Positions 41,938 through 43,752 of a stretch of 43,752 bases of DNA are shown one piece after another. Each line of letters begins with the position of its first letter. The first letter of the stretch is position 1. The stretch lies in the NCBI GenBank assembly GCA_015056725.1, contig SVFS01000014.1:1-43752 (forward strand), read 5' to 3'. The stretch is from Lachnospiraceae bacterium. Its GTDB lineage: Bacteria > Bacillota > Clostridia > Lachnospirales > Lachnospiraceae. The notes under the pieces were generated by a model. That model searched no databases and was not told the DNA's origin. It was given only the letters and a program-made list of their open reading frames with translations. The position numbers were made by a program, and so were the translations under genes.

Positions 41938-42702
41938 ATGTCTGATAATAAAGTATGGGATATTGAAGTACTTTTAGAAGATGAAGTGTTTGATTATGTA
42001 GAGTATGCAGTTAACTCATGGAGAGAGTGGATTACAAAAACTATGAATGAAATCGAGAAGATTGAAATGAAAGAAGTAAAGTTACTTACATATTTCTCGA
42101 TTATGGAAATGATGGCACAAGAATATGATAATTTTCCATCTAATAAATTGCAGGATTCATTTACAAAATTTGTATTGAAGTTTCAAAACAAGTACGACTT
42201 TTTAGAAGCAGTGGATCCGATTACTTTATTTTATAGAGTGGAAGATATTGTTGTTCCAAAAGTGAATTTGAACAATTTAGTCGATGGTGAAATATATTTA
42301 CCAAAGTCAAAGCATATCTCTGATAAAGTACTGGAAATAGAAACAGAACTTATTGCTAAGAACGGGAAAGAATATGCAGATAAAAAATTAAAAGAACATC
42401 GTTATGTCGATTTACTATATCGAATGAGATGTCGATTATCTCATGAGTTTTCCGCACCTCATATCTCATTTAGTAAAGTTATAAATGAGCCAAGTTACAT
42501 AAATTGTTCAAGGCAATATGTAAGCAATGGCAGATTGGTTAATGATGCTGTCTGGCAATTACGATTTCCGGTTGGATTCGTGAAAGATTTATGTTTGAAT
42601 TGTCTTGAAAACTATTTGGATTATTGTTTAAAAGAGCATATACCACCAAATAAAAACAATGGATTGGATCGAAAGTGTGAATTGTCATGGTATAGCCGTT
42701 AG
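41938..42702 (+). CDS. Protein of unknown family with HEPN-like RX4-6H motif
   Basis: 254 residues, soluble, largely helical. I do not recognise a named family. Residues 155-171 read RYVDLLYRMRCRLSHEF, in which Arg162 or Arg164 and His169 fit the R-x(4-6)-H catalytic motif of HEPN RNases, placed in a helix as in that superfamily. The N-terminal 110 residues are helical and acidic, and the tail is Cys- and Lys-rich (CLNCLENYLDYCLKEH). CAAGGAG precedes the ATG. It lies directly after the fic gene and the broken small gene, and eight bases before a 33-residue gene. HEPN proteins often act as toxins or anti-phage effectors, but here this is inference from one motif and location. Confidence 0.7.
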   Translation: MSDNKVWDIEVLLEDEVFDYVEYAVNSWREWITKTMNEIEKIEMKEVKLLTYFSIMEMMAQEYDNFPSNKLQDSFTKFVLKFQNKYDFLEAVDPITLFYRVEDIVVPKVNLNNLVDGEIYLPKSKHISDKVLEIETELIAKNGKEYADKKLKEHRYVDLLYRMRCRLSHEFSAPHISFSKVINEPSYINCSRQYVSNGRLVNDAVWQLRFPVGFVKDLCLNCLENYLDYCLKEHIPPNKNNGLDRKCELSWYSR

Positions 42703-42710
42703 GAGTTAGC

Positions 42711-42812
42711 ATGGGAGAACTGACAGAATATGAACGTTTAATTAGTATTAGAATTATGCAGAAAGATGCAGAATCAATATATTCTTTGTTGCCTAAGAAA
42801 CATGAGTATTAG
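42711..42812 (+). CDS. 33-residue microprotein following the HEPN-like gene
   Basis: ATG 42711 has AGGAG with ideal spacing and opens MGELTEYERLISIRIMQKDA, then ESIYSLLPKKHEY and TAG. It begins eight bases after the stop of the HEPN-like gene, so it is probably translated from the same mRNA. The sequence is amphipathic and helical, with no membrane segment. It could be a small antitoxin or only the N-terminus of a truncated gene. I recognise no family. Confidence 0.4.
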   Translation: MGELTEYERLISIRIMQKDAESIYSLLPKKHEY

Positions 42813-42819
42813 TTTACTG

Positions 42820-42857
42820 GCTCTAAAAAGGTCAGAACCATGTACGGTTCTGACCTT
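42820..42857 (-). terminator. Terminator at the end of the rqcH gene, possibly bidirectional
   Basis: AAGGTCAGAACC (42828-42839) and GGTTCTGACCTT (42846-42857) form a perfect 12-base stem with a six-base loop. On the minus strand it is followed by TTTTTAGAG, a proper T-run, 48 bases past the rqcH stop. The plus-side tail AATTTA is weaker. Confidence 0.8.
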
Positions 42858-42904
42858 AATTTATCCCTATAAACACTTACATAAACTCTAATTGTATCTT
42901 TATC

Positions 42905-43752
42905 CTACACCCCATCAAAAACCCTAATCTTCGACACATCGCAATCAATCATCATCGAATAATTCGTATAATACACTATAAATCCCGGTTTGCCTCCACT
43001 TGGCTTTTTCACATGTTTCTTTTGGATGTAGTCGATTTCGACTTTTTCCTGACCGCGACCTTTGGAATAGTAGGCGGCTAGCCTTGCGGCGTCTTCAAAG
43101 GTAGCATCCGGAAGTTCTTTTCCTTCAGTCTTTACGATGACGTGAGAGCCGGGCATTCCTTTTGCGTGGAACCACCAGTCATTTCCGGTAGCGAATTTGA
43201 AGGTGAGTTCTTCGTTTTGGATGTTGTTTTTGCCTACATAAATATGGAAACCATCCTGGCTTACATAGTGGAAAGGCTTGCTTGTGATTTTTTCACGCTT
43301 GCTGCCGCCTTTTCGTTTGATATATCCTGCCAGAATCAGTTCTTCCTTAATCTGTGCAAGGTCTGCTTCCTGTACGGCGATGTCTAATGCAGTACTGATA
43401 GATTCTAAATGATCAATTTCAGCTTTTACCTGAGTCGTCAGTTCAGAAAGTGTCTCGTAAGTTCTTTTCAGCTTTCCATAACGGTCAAAGTATTTCTTTG
43501 CATTTTCAGAAGCGGTTAATGTTGGGTCCAGCGGAATCGTAATCATTTCGCCGGTGTAATAGTTTTCCGCTTCTAAAGATTTGGCACCGGGCTGTGCATG
43601 ATAGCCGTAGGTGTGGAGAAGTTCTCCATAGATTTTATATTTTTCGCGTTTTTCCGTGTCTTTGATCTGCTGGCATTGCAGGTCGTATTTCTTTACCGTT
43701 CGTTCCAGTGTGGTCTGAACGATTCTTCTTAAATCCGCAGACTTCTGACGGA
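42905..43752 (-). CDS. rqcH: RqcH/NFACT protein (Rqc2 homologue), C-terminal part
   Basis: The minus-strand frame is open from the window edge, so the N-terminus lies outside. Visible are RIVQTTLERTVKKYDLQCQQ, the family segment ITIPLDPTLTASENAKKYF, a coiled coil (KRTYETLSELTTQVKAEIDH) and the C-terminal NFACT-R domain with DGFHIYVGKNNIQNEEL, NDWWFHAKGMPGSHV and YIQKKHVKKPSGGKPG. RqcH binds stalled 50S subunits and recruits tRNA-Ala to add alanine tails to incomplete chains. The older name fibronectin-binding protein (FbpA) refers to the same family. About 282 of some 580 residues are present. The internal ATG at 43546 is not the start. Confidence 0.93.
   Translation of the reverse strand, partial: RQKSADLRRIVQTTLERTVKKYDLQCQQIKDTEKREKYKIYGELLHTYGYHAQPGAKSLEAENYYTGEMITIPLDPTLTASENAKKYFDRYGKLKRTYETLSELTTQVKAEIDHLESISTALDIAVQEADLAQIKEELILAGYIKRKGGSKREKITSKPFHYVSQDGFHIYVGKNNIQNEELTFKFATGNDWWFHAKGMPGSHVIVKTEGKELPDATFEDAARLAAYYSKGRGQEKVEIDYIQKKHVKKPSGGKPGFIVYYTNYSMMIDCDVSKIRVFDGV

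Noticed and set aside
1-43752. CRISPR arrays, tRNA genes, insertion sequences or attachment sites
   Set aside because: No regularly spaced repeats, cloverleaf-like segments, transposase or integrase genes were seen by eye. A tRNAscan or repeat finder could still pick up something subtle.

Overview
The window looks like chromosomal DNA of a low-GC Gram-positive anaerobe, most likely a Lachnospiraceae (Clostridia) relative. Reasons: strong AGGAGG-type ribosome binding sites, consensus sigma-A promoters with 17-base spacers, Spo0A-type and SpoVB-type proteins, a HemZ tail, the hisS-aspS pair, and short genes closed by classical hairpin terminators. I see no rRNA, tRNA, insertion sequence, prophage or CRISPR array. 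The genus call is inference from protein style only.

Layout. 1-2350: decayed tail of hemZ, a symporter of the glutamate/dicarboxylate (SDF) family with an unusual N-terminal RsbW/GHKL-like domain, and a scar where the tails of two unrelated genes (a GHKL sensor kinase and a DUF4143 ATPase) abut. 2598-6795: a 1140-residue hybrid histidine kinase (7TM-like sensor, kinase core, two receivers, HPt), overlapping a double-receiver protein whose first receiver has lost its acidic pocket. 6855-8958: a P-loop uridine-kinase-like protein and an AT-rich polytopic membrane protein. 8997-12551: hisS, aspS and a small conserved-looking protein. 12631-15238: a self-contained metal-efflux unit (promoter with a perfect operator, HMA metallochaperone, P1B ATPase, ArsR-type repressor). 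15265-17342 (minus): inositol-phosphatase-family enzyme and CorC/HlyC-type CBS membrane protein. 17466-23369: small membrane protein, EamA exporter, a ClbS/DfsB - WYL regulator - GyrI-like trio that looks like a toxic-small-molecule response set, a CapA-like lipoprotein, and an orphan sugar ABC permease. 23434-25104 (minus): coiled-coil protein and acyltransferase. 25451-32191: pyruvate kinase, NSS-family transporter, a Spo0A DNA-binding domain with no receiver, glycogen synthase, SpoVB-like flippase.

32332-38706 is a complete beta-galactoside cassette: AraC-type regulator, solute-binding lipoprotein, two permeases and a GH42 beta-galactosidase. There is no ATPase gene, so a shared MsmK/MalK-type ATPase elsewhere is implied. 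A perfect GCAA-loop hairpin separates the binding protein from the permeases. 38795-42857 is an accessory, defence-like island: AbiEi/AbiEii toxin-antitoxin with an inverted-repeat operator on its promoter, a Fic AMP-transferase-like protein with its own HTH, a frameshifted small gene, a HEPN-like protein of unknown family, and a 33-residue microprotein. The window closes with the C-terminal part of an RqcH/NFACT protein on the minus strand.

The best candidates for new biology are the HEPN-like gene and its small neighbours downstream of Fic, the sensor-domain/symporter fusion, the receiver-less Spo0A protein, and the ClbS-WYL-GyrI set. Several start codons were moved from the longest reading frame to an internal ATG or GTG because a ribosome binding site sits just in front of it.
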